DNA of 64,000 nt from NCBI RefSeq assembly GCF_003351865.1, contig NZ_CP022242.1, forward strand, positions 620,001 through 684,000, in the 5' to 3' direction. Positions 38,153-48,691 of the stretch are shown one piece after another. The DNA comes from Methanofervidicoccus sp. A16 (GTDB lineage: Archaea > AGJL01 > Methanococci > Methanococcales > Methanococcaceae). Numbering within the stretch: the first letter of the stretch is position 1; each line of letters begins with the position of its first letter. A program made the translations under genes and the position numbers. The notes beneath the pieces were generated by a model. The model ran no database searches. It saw only the letters and a list, made by a program, of their open reading frames with translations, and was not told the DNA's origin.

Positions 38153-38920
38153 ATGAGGATCTCTGTAAGTAGGGAGGTTGCAGTTTCCCTATCCTTTCTC
38201 CTCTTTGGTGCAGGTGTATTTTACTCCATCTACAGTATTGATGTAGTTGAAGGTGTGAATGCAGTATATACTAATACCTTGATAATTCCCAACTTTGTAA
38301 GTGCTGTACTCTTCGATTGGAGGGGATTCGATACCCTTGGGGAGTGTCTAATACTGATAACTTCAGTGTTAGTTACTGGGGTGGTATTTGGAAAGGGACT
38401 CTTTAACAGGGATTTCCTTAAAGAGATATATAGTAATGAGGATTGTAAAGATGTTGATCTGGGATTTACTCCTATAATAAAGGTCTTGGCAGTACCTATG
38501 GGAGTTTTACTTATGGCCTTAGGGATCGTTGTAATACTTGGGGGACATATTACACCTGGAGGAGGATTTCAGGGGGGTGCCTTGATATCTGCAGGGTATA
38601 TTTTAACTATGGTGGCATTTGGTAGGAAGGATTGTCCAGTGAGATTCTCCCATAAGTTCTTGGAATCCCTAGAGAGTTTTGGAGCCCTCCTGTTCCTTAT
38701 ACTGGGATTGATAGGCATTATAATTTCAGGGTACTATCTGTTTAACATCACTGATATCTATGGGATAAATCCCTTTCCCTCTCCTTCAGGGATAGGAGAT
38801 GTAGGTATTATTCCCTACTTAAATATAGGAGTAGGTTTGAAGGTACTTGCAGGGTTATCCACAATAACAACCCTCCTTATCTCCCAGAGGATTATTTTAA
38901 AAAACATAGGGAAGGGATAA
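38153..38920 (+). CDS. ehbH: Energy-converting hydrogenase B, MnhB-like subunit EhbH
   Basis: In this 255-residue membrane protein GGHITPGGGFQGGALISAG is the MnhB/MrpB signature. An N-terminal part of about 100 residues precedes it and resembles the antiporter accessory region. About seven helices are present. The start is 4 bp after the ehbG stop. Confidence 0.85.
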   Translation: MRISVSREVAVSLSFLLFGAGVFYSIYSIDVVEGVNAVYTNTLIIPNFVSAVLFDWRGFDTLGECLILITSVLVTGVVFGKGLFNRDFLKEIYSNEDCKDVDLGFTPIIKVLAVPMGVLLMALGIVVILGGHITPGGGFQGGALISAGYILTMVAFGRKDCPVRFSHKFLESLESFGALLFLILGLIGIIISGYYLFNITDIYGINPFPSPSGIGDVGIIPYLNIGVGLKVLAGLSTITTLLISQRIILKNIGKG

Positions 38921-38924
38921 CGTG

Positions 38925-39143
38925 ATGAATTATTTCTTTCTACCATTTACAGGGATGGTATTAGGGTTTATCTTAGGTAGGAGGATAACTGCTAAGTTAA
39001 ATATATGGTTCTATTTAGTGATAGGGCTAGTTGTTGGATACCTCTTAGGATCACTGCCCTACTACAACTTTCCAATATCCTATTCATTTCTCTTCTCCCT
39101 AGTAGGACTCCTAATTGGAAACCTCACTGTTAGGAAGAAGTGA
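38925..39143 (+). CDS. Energy-converting hydrogenase B small membrane subunit (EhbI/J position)
   Basis: This 72-residue protein has two to three hydrophobic segments (FFLPFTGMVLGFILG, WFYLVIGLVVGYLLG, FLFSLVGLLIGNL). Gene order suggests EhbI or EhbJ. The sequence alone is not diagnostic. The start is ATG 38925; an in-frame codon at 38922 is less likely. Confidence 0.55.
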   Translation: MNYFFLPFTGMVLGFILGRRITAKLNIWFYLVIGLVVGYLLGSLPYYNFPISYSFLFSLVGLLIGNLTVRKK

Positions 39144-39148
39144 TACCT

Positions 39149-40615
39149 ATGATAATAACAGATGTATTCAAGTGTCTGAAGGATGAGAGATGTACAGAGG
39201 GATCTAAGGATAAAAATACGCCTATCTGTGTTGAGGTATGTCCTACCGGTGCTGTTGTTATAATAGATGATAAATCTTACTCCTGTATAACTTGTGGTAC
39301 CTGTGCAAGGGAGTGTCCAAATAAGGCTATTAAAAAAAACAAATTTGGAGGTTATTACGTAGATAGGAGAAGGTGCAACGGATGTAGAACCTGTGAGATT
39401 CTCTGTCCCATTGGTATAATAAAGATGGAGAAGGAGGAGAAGGTAATTAATAATAGGAGGAAGGAAGTAGTCTATCCTAAGGGTATCTGTGTAATGTGTG
39501 GTTTATGTGTAGAGGTGTGTCCCCATAGTGCCAGGAGATTCTTCTACAGTGGAGATCTGAAGGATAGAAAGAACAGGGCACTTCTAGATAAATATATACA
39601 GATACTGGCTAGGATTGGAAAAAAGGAGAAACTGCCTATTGAAGAGAAGGGAGAATTAAAACCTAAGAGGGTTTCCAACCTTAGAACATCTATATACATA
39701 GATAGGGATCTCTGTAAAAACTGTGGTAGATGTATCTATCTATGTCCAAGAGAGACAATATTAGAGAAGGATACTGTAGATGGCTGTACAAGATGCAATA
39801 TATGTGGTGATGTATGCCCAAAGGGTGCTATAGTTGAAGGAGTGGTAGATGAGGAGAAGTGTGTCCTATGTTGGAACTGTATAAGGAAATGTCCCAAGGA
39901 TGCTCTAAGGATAGAGAACTTCAAGGTAGTTAAAGTTAAAGATGATAAAAAAACCATACCATCGAGGTACTGTATAAACTGTGGGTTATGTGCAGATAAC
40001 TGTCCAAGGGGAGCCTTAAGGGTTAAGGACGGTAGGATCCTCTACGACGAGAGTATATGTGATCTATGTGAAACCTGTGTAAAGGTATGTCCTCAGGAGG
40101 TTAGGATAAAGAGAGATAAAAAAATCACTGGAGCCTGTACCCTCTGTGGTATATGTATAGAGGAGTGTCCAGAGAAAGCAATATCCTTTAAAAAGGTTGA
40201 GAAGTTCCAGGTTATCAGAGATGAGAGATGTATATATTGTGGCACCTGTGGAGATGTATGTCCAGTGGACGCCATAACTGTAAAGATAAAACTTAGAAAG
40301 GGAGATAAGGATACAGGAGAGGTAATTTTTAACGAGAACTGTGTAATGTGTGAGAAGTGTGCAATTCACTGTCCAAGGGATGTTATACCAAATACTACAG
40401 GTTATAAAAAAGTTGTAGATAGGGAGAATTCCTACATCTGGACAGACTTTGATCTCTGTATTAGATGTGGGTTGTGCAACAGGATATGTCCAGTGGATGC
40501 TGTAGATATGGGAGACATAGATGAGGAGAGATGTGAATACTGCTCCGCCTGTGCAAATATATGTCCTACCAATGCTATCAACATCTACAGAACCTGGGTG
40601 GAGAAGAAGATGTGA
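39149..40615 (+). CDS. ehbK: Polyferredoxin of energy-converting hydrogenase B (EhbK)
   Basis: The 488 residues hold 13 canonical C-x2-C-x2-C-x3-C-P motifs and one atypical N-terminal set (KCLKDERC...CVEVCPTGA), so 13-14 [4Fe-4S] clusters are possible. Examples are SCITCGTCARECP and RCEYCSACANICP. It would carry electrons between the NiFe centre and soluble ferredoxins. A linker without cysteines (about 145-180) splits clusters 4 and 5. ATG 39149 after AAGTGAT is preferred to the codon at 39140. Confidence 0.9.
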   Translation: MIITDVFKCLKDERCTEGSKDKNTPICVEVCPTGAVVIIDDKSYSCITCGTCARECPNKAIKKNKFGGYYVDRRRCNGCRTCEILCPIGIIKMEKEEKVINNRRKEVVYPKGICVMCGLCVEVCPHSARRFFYSGDLKDRKNRALLDKYIQILARIGKKEKLPIEEKGELKPKRVSNLRTSIYIDRDLCKNCGRCIYLCPRETILEKDTVDGCTRCNICGDVCPKGAIVEGVVDEEKCVLCWNCIRKCPKDALRIENFKVVKVKDDKKTIPSRYCINCGLCADNCPRGALRVKDGRILYDESICDLCETCVKVCPQEVRIKRDKKITGACTLCGICIEECPEKAISFKKVEKFQVIRDERCIYCGTCGDVCPVDAITVKIKLRKGDKDTGEVIFNENCVMCEKCAIHCPRDVIPNTTGYKKVVDRENSYIWTDFDLCIRCGLCNRICPVDAVDMGDIDEERCEYCSACANICPTNAINIYRTWVEKKM

Positions 40616-40629
40616 GGTTTAAAAATACT

Positions 40630-40851
40630 TTTACTTCCCAATTAAAATAGTAATTAAAATAATAATAATTATAATAAAAATCCTAATGAAAAGGACGTTT
40701 TCGAATACTGAAAAATGGGGAGAATCTTACGGTATCAACACCTGTCTAAGATATTTAGGGGACCATCCCTTCAATCTCCTTATAATAAGATTTTACTATC
40801 TCTGTACTAACTCTTTATTAACTATTTCTTGAGGAGAGAGTAACTAAGGTG
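40630..40851. mobile_element. Degenerate MITE-like element between ehbK and ehbL
   Basis: The left end ACTTCCCAATTAAAATAGTA then ATTAAAATAATAATAATTAT resembles other element ends. The right end CTTGAGGAGAGAGTAACTAA with AGGTG resembles the inverted left end CTTGGTGGGAACTAAGGTT. The last bases AAGGTG form the ehbL ribosome binding site. The match is weaker than in copies A and C. Confidence 0.35.
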
Positions 40852-40856
40852 TAATT

Positions 40857-41360
40857 ATGGATCAATCCCTTAAAAACCTCGCCAAACTGGTGATCCTAGG
40901 TGCCTATAAAAACATAGAGAGGATACTCTTAGGTACAGATACCTACACCTCAAGGGAGATGAGGAAGGAGATACTCTCAGGGGTGAAACTACCAAGGTAT
41001 ATTTTAGAGGATCTCTGTATCGGATGTGCAGGGTGTGCCAATGCCTGCCCGACAGGATGTATCCAGATGAAAAAGATCGAACCTGTTAAGTTATCTGACA
41101 ACTATGTGAAAAAGAGTATTCCTGTAATGGACCCTACAAAGTGTATATACTGTCTATACTGCCATGACTTCTGTCCCGTGTTCTCCATATTCAACGAGAT
41201 ATCCCCTATACATCCAAGGGATGTAGGAGAGGAGTACGTAGAGGTGGATCTCTCCAAGATCTTTGAGAAGCCTGTAGATATTCCTGAAAGTCAGTTGAAA
41301 AAGATCGCCAGTATCCTCTCTATAAATCTTAGAAAGTTGATGAAAGATAGGGGGAAGTGA
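40857..41360 (+). CDS. ehbL: Ferredoxin-type subunit of energy-converting hydrogenase B (EhbL)
   Basis: This 167-residue protein has two [4Fe-4S] motifs: [15 protein letters not shown] and [15 protein letters not shown]. The N-terminal 60 residues and a C-terminal tail of about 50 residues resemble NuoI/HycF-like partners of NiFe complexes. AAGGTGTAATT precedes the ATG. A 241-bp gap separates it from ehbK. Confidence 0.85.
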   Translation: MDQSLKNLAKLVILGAYKNIERILLGTDTYTSREMRKEILSGVKLPRYILEDLCIGCAGCANACPTGCIQMKKIEPVKLSDNYVKKSIPVMDPTKCIYCLYCHDFCPVFSIFNEISPIHPRDVGEEYVEVDLSKIFEKPVDIPESQLKKIASILSINLRKLMKDRGK

Positions 41361-41361
41361 T

Positions 41362-41805
41362 ATGATAAAGGAATATGCTAGAAAAAAGTGTATCCATGTT
41401 ATGCTGGCATATACAGGGGGATGTAACGGTTGCGATATCGAGACAGTTAACTGTTTCCTCTCCCCCTACTATGACGCAGAACAGTACAACGTCTTTTTAA
41501 CCTGGAATCCAAGGGAGGCAGATATACTAATTGTAAGTGGCTGTGTTACTAAGGTTATGAAGGAACCATTAAGAAAGATATACGAGAGTATCCCAGAACC
41601 AAAGGCTGTAGTTTCTATAGGTTGCTGTGCTCTGATGGGAGGGGTTTATGGAAACATAGGGGGCTACTTAGGTACCTCGGATTTTATAGAGGGTCCTGTA
41701 GATAGAATAATTCCAGTGGATGTTAAGGTACCTGGATGCCCACCGAGGCCAGAGGATATTATAGACGGTATAATAAAGGCTATTCCGAAGATAGTTAAGG
41801 GATAA
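41362..41805 (+). CDS. ehbM: NiFe hydrogenase small subunit of Ehb (EhbM)
   Basis: This 147-residue NuoB-like small subunit binds the proximal [4Fe-4S] cluster. [10 protein letters not shown] carries the CxxC pair. [15 protein letters not shown] and V-P-G-C-P-P-R-P carry the others. It directly follows ehbL. The large subunit that would bind nickel is not next to it, nor anywhere in the window. Confidence 0.9.
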   Translation: MIKEYARKKCIHVMLAYTGGCNGCDIETVNCFLSPYYDAEQYNVFLTWNPREADILIVSGCVTKVMKEPLRKIYESIPEPKAVVSIGCCALMGGVYGNIGGYLGTSDFIEGPVDRIIPVDVKVPGCPPRPEDIIDGIIKAIPKIVKG

Positions 41806-42090
41806 TTGATTTTTAAAATAAAATAATGATTATAAAAAGAATAATTAAAATAAAAATATTAAAAACTTATAAATAAAGAATAAATTCGGCGAATAAAGTA
41901 AAATATAGGTCCTATCTCCTGGACTACACTATATACTGGAGAAGCAGGGGGGATTTATTCCTTAGCATCTGGAAAAGTATAGGGTTTTCTGTCATAATTA
42001 AAAATTAAAAACCTCAAAGGAGGCGAGTTCATTTTGATAAGATATTAATGTGTAGTAATATTTTAAAGTACAATAGTAAAAGGTGTGCCT

Positions 42091-43077
42091 ATGGTTATCG
42101 ATCTATCACTTATAGAATTCATACTCTCAATAGTAGGTATTCCCCTTATAGCCTTTGCAGTCTCTACACTGATCCCAGGGATACAGAGGAAGATCCAGGC
42201 GAGGATTCAGAGGAGAATAGGTCCCTCTATCTTAACACCTGGGTTGTGGGCACTCTTTAAATTTCTGGCTAAGGAGGTAAAGAGGCCCTTCAGTGAGATG
42301 CCTAGATTGTATAACTTATTAACAGTCCTTGGTTTCCTTGTAGTTTGGGTTATTTTAGCCGCTACTACAGTACCTCATATACATGTTGTTTCTAATATTG
42401 TATTTATCACAGGTCTCCTGAAGGTTAAAGAGATGCTATATATTATCATGGGGTCCCTAAGTAGTTCCATCATGGGAGTTAGGATGCCTATCTCTGATAT
42501 CTGTAAAGGTAGTAATTTTACAGATATATTGAGAATGTCTCTTGAACAACTTGGGGCACTTAGGGCATACAAGTTAATTACAGTGGGGTCCTTTCCCCTC
42601 TATATAGGAATAGTACTTCCCTTCATCTCCAAGAAGAGTATATTCTTAGATAGTATAGTTGGGAGTAATTTTCTATTCACCCTTCCAGGTATCTTTGGAG
42701 CGATAGCATACTTTATAGGCTATGTTGTACTAATTGGAGAGTATCCATTTTCCATAATGCACACAAAGGCTGACGTTATCGAAGGTCCTACCTTGGAGTA
42801 CTCTGGTAGATACAGGGCGATATACCTATCATTTAAGGAGTTACTTATGATAACCTTAGGAAGTTTATTTGCAACACTCTATTTAGGAATATATCCCGAT
42901 GTAAACAGCCCAATAACCATTGTTATAAACTTTGGAGTGGCATTTTTAATATCTATCTTAAGTAGTATCTTAGGGGCATACTCTCCAGTGCTAACCTTCA
43001 GGCAGATATATCCTATATCTCTATATACTTCTGCAGTGGGATTTGTTGGGGTTCTACTTGCACTGTTAAGGATTTAA
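42091..43077 (+). CDS. ehbO: NuoH-like membrane subunit of Ehb (EhbO)
   Basis: This 328-residue HycD/NuoH-type protein has about eight helices. QARIQRRIGPSILTPGLWAL and the later E-Y-P-F-S-I-M-H-T-K-A-D-V-I-E-G-P with acidic residues are the quinone/ion-channel-like motifs of the family. It links the hydrogenase module to the membrane arm. ATG 42091 after GGTGTGCCT is chosen. It is separated from ehbM by a 285-bp gap with no gene. Confidence 0.88.
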   Translation: MVIDLSLIEFILSIVGIPLIAFAVSTLIPGIQRKIQARIQRRIGPSILTPGLWALFKFLAKEVKRPFSEMPRLYNLLTVLGFLVVWVILAATTVPHIHVVSNIVFITGLLKVKEMLYIIMGSLSSSIMGVRMPISDICKGSNFTDILRMSLEQLGALRAYKLITVGSFPLYIGIVLPFISKKSIFLDSIVGSNFLFTLPGIFGAIAYFIGYVVLIGEYPFSIMHTKADVIEGPTLEYSGRYRAIYLSFKELLMITLGSLFATLYLGIYPDVNSPITIVINFGVAFLISILSSILGAYSPVLTFRQIYPISLYTSAVGFVGVLLALLRI

Positions 43078-43502
43078 AATATTTAAAATAAGAAATTTAA
43101 TATTAAGCCTCGAAAGAAACAAGTTCATATATTTGTTTTAAGTGATGTATAAAATAAAAAATCCCTATCTATCTAAAATATAAGTTTTTTAAAAGTCCAT
43201 CCTCTAGACATTAGAGAAGAGAAAGAAATGGTCCTCTTTTATAGAATTTCATATTATAACAAATTTCTCACTTTATTTTCTAGTTTTCTGTATTTTTAAT
43301 TAGATTTTTATAATTTTAATAATTATTTTTTTAATTTTTTTAACTACGTTGACAAAAAACTATGACTCTCTATTATAACCATTACCAAGTCATTTTAATA
43401 GATATTGCTAATTTTTACGAGAGTTTCTTAAATCGACAAATGTCTAAATAAACTTTATTCTAAATCGAAACTTTTATATAACTATAATGAAAACCATAAA
43501 CC
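43078..43502. other. Intergenic region before the mevalonate operon
   Basis: These 425 bp are AT-rich, with T-rich termination for ehbO near 43260-43340 and the promoter at 43472. AAATCGA occurs twice (about 43430 and 43463). No gene is seen. Confidence 0.5.
43472..43480 (+). promoter_or_regulatory. TATA box for the HTH-HMG-CoA synthase operon
   Basis: TTTTATATA lies after the purine-rich CGAAAC. Transcription would begin close to 43500, and the ATG is at 43503. No GGTGA precedes it, so the first gene may be leaderless. Confidence 0.6.
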
Positions 43503-44231
43503 ATGGATAAAATAAAAAAACATATCATTGGAGACATCGCTCTATCTGAGGATATTGGAAAGGGTCTAAAAAAATGGAGGGAGATATTCAACATCCCCCA
43601 AATAGAGGTGGCTAAGTACCTTATGGTCTCTCCTTCTGTGGTAAGTGACTATGAGACAGGTAGGAGGAAAAATCCAGGTGTAAACATTATAAAGAGGTAC
43701 GTAGATGCCCTGGTGGATATAGATAGGAGGAGGGGAGGGGGCACCATAAGGGCTCTCCAGAGGATACTAAACCCATTTTCCATGGATCCCATCCTTCAGA
43801 TAAAGGAGTACAACAGCCCAGTTAGGATTTTAGAATTCCTGGAAATAATAGAGGGAGAACTTCCAGAGAGCCCTAATAACGAAGAGGTTCAAAATTATCG
43901 TAAAGAGATGGAGGAGAAGTTAAATAACCACATATTTGGCCATACAGTTGTAGATAGCGTAAAGGCCATATTGGAGATGAGTGGACAGGATTTTTTGAAC
44001 CTCTACGGTTGGACAACTGAGAGGGCTCTGATATTTACAAATGTATCCACAGGTAGGAGTCCTATGGTTGCCATAAGGGTAAGTTCTATAAAACCTAGGT
44101 TGGTGGTCTTTCAGGGAGTATCTTACTTAGATAAACTGGCATTGAAGTTGGCTGAGATAGAGAGTATCCCACTTATCCTTACGAAACTTTCAGTGGATGA
44201 GTTGTTGGAGAGGTTAAGTAAGATAAATTAG
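43503..44231 (+). CDS. XRE-type HTH transcriptional regulator
   Basis: This 242-residue protein has an N-terminal Cro/C1-type HTH at about residues 20-70 ([29 protein letters not shown]). A C-terminal domain of about 90 residues ([20 protein letters not shown]) may sense a ligand. It is 8 bp before HMG-CoA synthase in one operon, so it may control lipid synthesis and itself. Position after ehbO also makes an EhbQ-like role conceivable. The ligand is unknown. Confidence 0.8.
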   Translation: MDKIKKHIIGDIALSEDIGKGLKKWREIFNIPQIEVAKYLMVSPSVVSDYETGRRKNPGVNIIKRYVDALVDIDRRRGGGTIRALQRILNPFSMDPILQIKEYNSPVRILEFLEIIEGELPESPNNEEVQNYRKEMEEKLNNHIFGHTVVDSVKAILEMSGQDFLNLYGWTTERALIFTNVSTGRSPMVAIRVSSIKPRLVVFQGVSYLDKLALKLAEIESIPLILTKLSVDELLERLSKIN

Positions 44232-44239
44232 GTGATCCG

Positions 44240-45286
44240 ATGAAGGTTGGTATTGTAGGTTATGGGAGTTATATTCCCAAGTACAGGATAAAGGTAGAGG
44301 AGATTGCTAGAGTTTGGGGAAAGGATCCAGAACCTATAAAGAAGGGTCTTGTAGTGTATGAGAAGAGTGTCCCAGGTCCAGATGAGGATACTGCCACTAT
44401 AAGTGTTGAGGCTGGTAAAAATGCTCTGAAAAGGGCTGATATAGATCCTAAGGATATTGGCGCCCTCTATATAGGTAGTGAGAGTCATCCCTACGCAGTA
44501 AAACCTACCTCCACCATAGTTGCAGAGGCTTTAGGAATTACACCAGATCTAACCTGTGCAGATTTAGAGTTTGCATGTAAGGCTGGGACTGCAGGTATTC
44601 AGATGTGTATGGGACTTGTTGGAAGTGGGATGATAAAGTACGGAATGGCAATTGGGGCAGATACTGCCCAGGGAGCACCTGGCGATGCCCTTGAATACAC
44701 CGCTGCGGCAGGGGGAGCCTGTTATATAATAGGGAGCAAGAGGAAGGAGATAATAGGAGAGATCAACGGCACTTACTCCTTTACAACAGATACTCCAGAT
44801 TTTTGGAGGAGGGAGGGGAAACCCTATCCAAAACATGGTGGTAGATTTACAGGGGAGCCTGCCTACTTCAGACATGTGATAAGTGCTGCAAAGGGTTTAA
44901 TGGAGAAGATGGGTACAACTCCAAGGGATTACGATTACTGTGTATTCCATCAACCTAACGGTAAGTTCTACATAAGGGTTGCCAAGTACTTAGGGTTTAA
45001 GGAGGAGCAGTATAAAGATGGATTACTTACTCCCTATCTGGGAAATACCTACTCCGGCGCTGTGCCCTTGGGACTATCTAATATTCTAGATAAGGGTAAA
45101 GAAGGGGATAGGATACTTGCAGTATCCTATGGAAGTGGAGCAGGAAGTGATGCCTTCGACATTACTCTTACCGAGAGAATAGAGGAGGTAAAGGATAGGG
45201 CACCTAAAACCATGGATCTACTTAACAGGAAGGAGTACATAGATTACTCCATATATCTCAAGTACAGGAGAGGTATAAAGGTATAA
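44240..45286 (+). CDS. Hydroxymethylglutaryl-CoA synthase, archaeal
   Basis: This thiolase-fold enzyme condenses acetyl-CoA with acetoacetyl-CoA to give HMG-CoA for ether lipid synthesis. The probable catalytic residues are E81 (SESHPY), C113 (EFACKAG) and H237 (VFHQPNGKF). It has 348 residues, archaeal length. In Methanothermococcus the synthase, thiolase and DUF35 form one complex that passes on acetoacetyl-CoA; the same three genes lie here within 2.9 kb. Confidence 0.95.
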   Translation: MKVGIVGYGSYIPKYRIKVEEIARVWGKDPEPIKKGLVVYEKSVPGPDEDTATISVEAGKNALKRADIDPKDIGALYIGSESHPYAVKPTSTIVAEALGITPDLTCADLEFACKAGTAGIQMCMGLVGSGMIKYGMAIGADTAQGAPGDALEYTAAAGGACYIIGSKRKEIIGEINGTYSFTTDTPDFWRREGKPYPKHGGRFTGEPAYFRHVISAAKGLMEKMGTTPRDYDYCVFHQPNGKFYIRVAKYLGFKEEQYKDGLLTPYLGNTYSGAVPLGLSNILDKGKEGDRILAVSYGSGAGSDAFDITLTERIEEVKDRAPKTMDLLNRKEYIDYSIYLKYRRGIKV

Positions 45287-46477
<1,191 letters not shown>

Positions 46478-46485
46478 GTGAAAGG

Positions 46486-46659
46486 ATGTGCAACCTCAAC
46501 CTCTATTTAAATGATGAATTGGTTATGGAGGATGTTATGCTTGTAGAAAAAAGAGGGGATAAGATCGTTGCCACAGATCTCTTCGGTGAGAGTAAGGAGT
46601 TTCAGGGGGAGATCGTTAAGGTGGATCTAAATAACAACAGGATACTGATAAGAGGTTAA
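46486..46659 (+). CDS. CooT family small protein (putative nickel-binding)
   Basis: This 57-residue gene reads MCNLNLYLNDELVMEDVMLV and ends D-L-N-N-N-R-I-L-I-R-G. Cys2 and the short beta-rich fold match CooT-like proteins; CooT of Rhodospirillum binds Ni(II) through Cys2 for CO dehydrogenase. GGTGAAAGG lies just before the ATG. It sits 8 bp after the thiolase and 12 bp before DUF35. A metal role in this operon is not known, and the fold may serve another purpose. Confidence 0.75.
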   Translation: MCNLNLYLNDELVMEDVMLVEKRGDKIVATDLFGESKEFQGEIVKVDLNNNRILIRG

Positions 46660-46671
46660 TTTGGTGATACC

Positions 46672-47064
46672 TTGGTAGTGAGAAGTTGGAGACATATAAA
46701 GGAGAGGTACTGTCTCATTGGGACTAGGTGTAAAACCTGTGGTAGGATATTCTTCCCATCTAGGAATATATGTCCCTACTGTAGAAGGAAGGGAGAGTTG
46801 GAGGAGTATAAACTCAGTGGAAGGGGGAAGGTATATTCTTACTCTGTAGTGCATACACCACCTAAGGAGTTTGAAAGGATAGCACCTTATGTAATTGCAA
46901 TTGTAGAGTTGGAGGAGGGCCCAAGGATAACAGCCCAGATAGACTGTAAACCAGATGAGGTATATATTGACATGCCTGTAGAGGTTGTATTTAGGAGGAT
47001 AAAGGAGGATGGAGAGGACGGAATAATCCATTATGGGTATAAGTTTAAACCTGTGGAGGGTTAA
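46672..47064 (+). CDS. DUF35 zinc-ribbon/OB-fold acyl-CoA-associated protein
   Basis: A zinc ribbon with C20, C23, C34 and C37 (RCKTCGR, ICPYCRR) precedes an OB fold (GKVYSYSVVHTPP, E-G-P-R-I-T-A-Q). In the archaeal thiolase/HMG-CoA synthase complex DUF35 bridges the two enzymes and shapes a shared CoA site. GGTGAT at 46662-46667 supports a TTG start at 46672; GTG 46678 is the alternative. It is the last gene of the operon. Confidence 0.9.
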   Translation: MVVRSWRHIKERYCLIGTRCKTCGRIFFPSRNICPYCRRKGELEEYKLSGRGKVYSYSVVHTPPKEFERIAPYVIAIVELEEGPRITAQIDCKPDEVYIDMPVEVVFRRIKEDGEDGIIHYGYKFKPVEG

Positions 47065-47446
47065 TTTTTATTAAAAAAATAATAATTATAAAAAAGATTA
47101 TAATAAATAAAATAAAAAAATAAAAAGAATAAGAAGTCCTAAAAAATAGAGTTAGCAAAATCCAATCCCTTCTTAATGTCCAGTGTAAGTTAAGAGAACA
47201 ACAGCAAGATTTACTCTTTCGCCTAATTTTAATTATAATCATTATTATTTCTATTAATCTAGGTTCTACTTCATAGTTTGTAGTTTATTATAATTATCTT
47301 TGTTCCTGTCCTATATTTTTAACTATAATCATAAATAAATTTATTATAATAATTATAAAAATCAGGTGAAAAAAAGATCAGGACATATAAAAACCTCTTA
47401 GATTATCTTATGACAAAAACATCACTAATCATAAAAACTCTAAAAG
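47065..47446. other. Intergenic region
   Basis: These 382 AT-rich bp have no gene. GTCCAGTGTAAGTTAAGAGA near 47178 weakly resembles the inverted core motif of the intergenic elements. Confidence 0.4.
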
Positions 47447-48379
47447 GTGAGCCCTACGAGATGGGAGATCACCTTTGAGGGGATCACTTACCAATGTATT
47501 AGATGTGGATACTGCTGTAGTTGTAGAAATTGGAGGATATACCTTCCATACTTTGACTATATAAAATTGAGGGAGAACTACTCTGAATATATCGAAGATA
47601 GTGAAGGGTCTCACTTCCATAAGAGGCTAAAGATCGATAAAAGAGGGTGTGCCCTATTGACAGATAACAACCTCTGTAAAATCCAGATAGAAAGAGGGTA
47701 CACCTATAAACCTACAATGTGCAAACTCTTTCCCTTCAGTTTCAGGGTAAAGTGGAATGGGGATCTTCTACTTACCATTAAACATTACTGTAGGGGTATC
47801 AGAATAGGAGAGTGTAATAGGGAGATAATCAAACATGCTATAGAGTGTTGCGAGGAGTTGTATCTCGATCAACTGGAGAGGATAAGAATTATGGGGATGG
47901 AAACCTCTACAAGGTGTAGGTTGGATGAGAAGGAGTACATTACATGGGAGGAGAGGGAAAAGTTCGGAAGATACATATTCAGTAGTTCTAACTTAGAAGA
48001 ACTCTGTAGAAAGTACATGGAGATAGTAAATCTTAACGTGTCTAAGGATATTGCCTATATTAAGAGAAATATAGAGGGAAGTATTGTTAAGGGTTATAAT
48101 AGTTATAACTACAACTATTTTATCAACAGTGGTATAAAATACGCTTCCAAAAAGAGAAAGTATAAAGAGACCAGTAGAATTAGATTTGTAGAAAGGGAGA
48201 TTATAAGATACTTAGGAGAGTTGAATAAGAGGGAGATTTTTAGAAAGTTATCCTTTAAAGAGGAATTATACAGGTTGATTATAATTGGTAAGAAACTTAG
48301 TAGATACAAAAATATCTTAGAGGGAGAAGGAATAATTGATCTTGAACTTACTATAAACGAATCTTCACTAATTAAGTAA
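47447..48379 (+). CDS. YkgJ-type cysteine cluster protein
   Basis: The N-terminal third has YQCIRCGYCCSCRNW, then G-C-A-L-L, N-N-L-C-K-I and KPTMCKLFPFSF, the metal- or Fe-S-binding pattern of the YkgJ (UPF0153) family. The remaining 190 residues are helical and basic, longer than the minimal family. The role is unknown. The start is uncertain: GTG 47447 is the only standard codon before the first motif, and GGTGAG overlaps it rather than preceding it. Confidence 0.75.
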   Translation: MSPTRWEITFEGITYQCIRCGYCCSCRNWRIYLPYFDYIKLRENYSEYIEDSEGSHFHKRLKIDKRGCALLTDNNLCKIQIERGYTYKPTMCKLFPFSFRVKWNGDLLLTIKHYCRGIRIGECNREIIKHAIECCEELYLDQLERIRIMGMETSTRCRLDEKEYITWEEREKFGRYIFSSSNLEELCRKYMEIVNLNVSKDIAYIKRNIEGSIVKGYNSYNYNYFINSGIKYASKKRKYKETSRIRFVEREIIRYLGELNKREIFRKLSFKEELYRLIIIGKKLSRYKNILEGEGIIDLELTINESSLIK

Positions 48380-48691
48380 AAAATTTTCAATGTTCAGTTA
48401 TATTTCGTATCTATACGGATTTATGAGATCTATCTCCTATTTTATTTCTTGTTAAATTACTGTATTCTCTTATTCTTCCCTTTTCAGAAGGTGGAATTTC
48501 ACTGTAGAATTCTTTTCTATGGAGAGATTCTAATAAACTCTCTAATTTAAATATTTAATTTTTTCAAATATTCAAGATAAGGATTTCTTAAAATAATACT
48601 CAATAAAAATAAAATAAAAAATATATAATGTATTTTATATAGAATTAGATATTATAAAGGGTATAGGAGGTATAACGTCAATTGGGAAACT
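48380..48691. other. Intergenic region
   Basis: These 312 AT-rich bp have no gene or clear element. AGGAGGT at 48666-48672 stands about 20 bp before the next ATG. Confidence 0.4.

Noticed and set aside
43503-44231. Calling the HTH gene EhbQ
   Set aside because: It has its own promoter and is tightly joined to HMG-CoA synthase; nothing in the sequence ties it to hydrogenase control.
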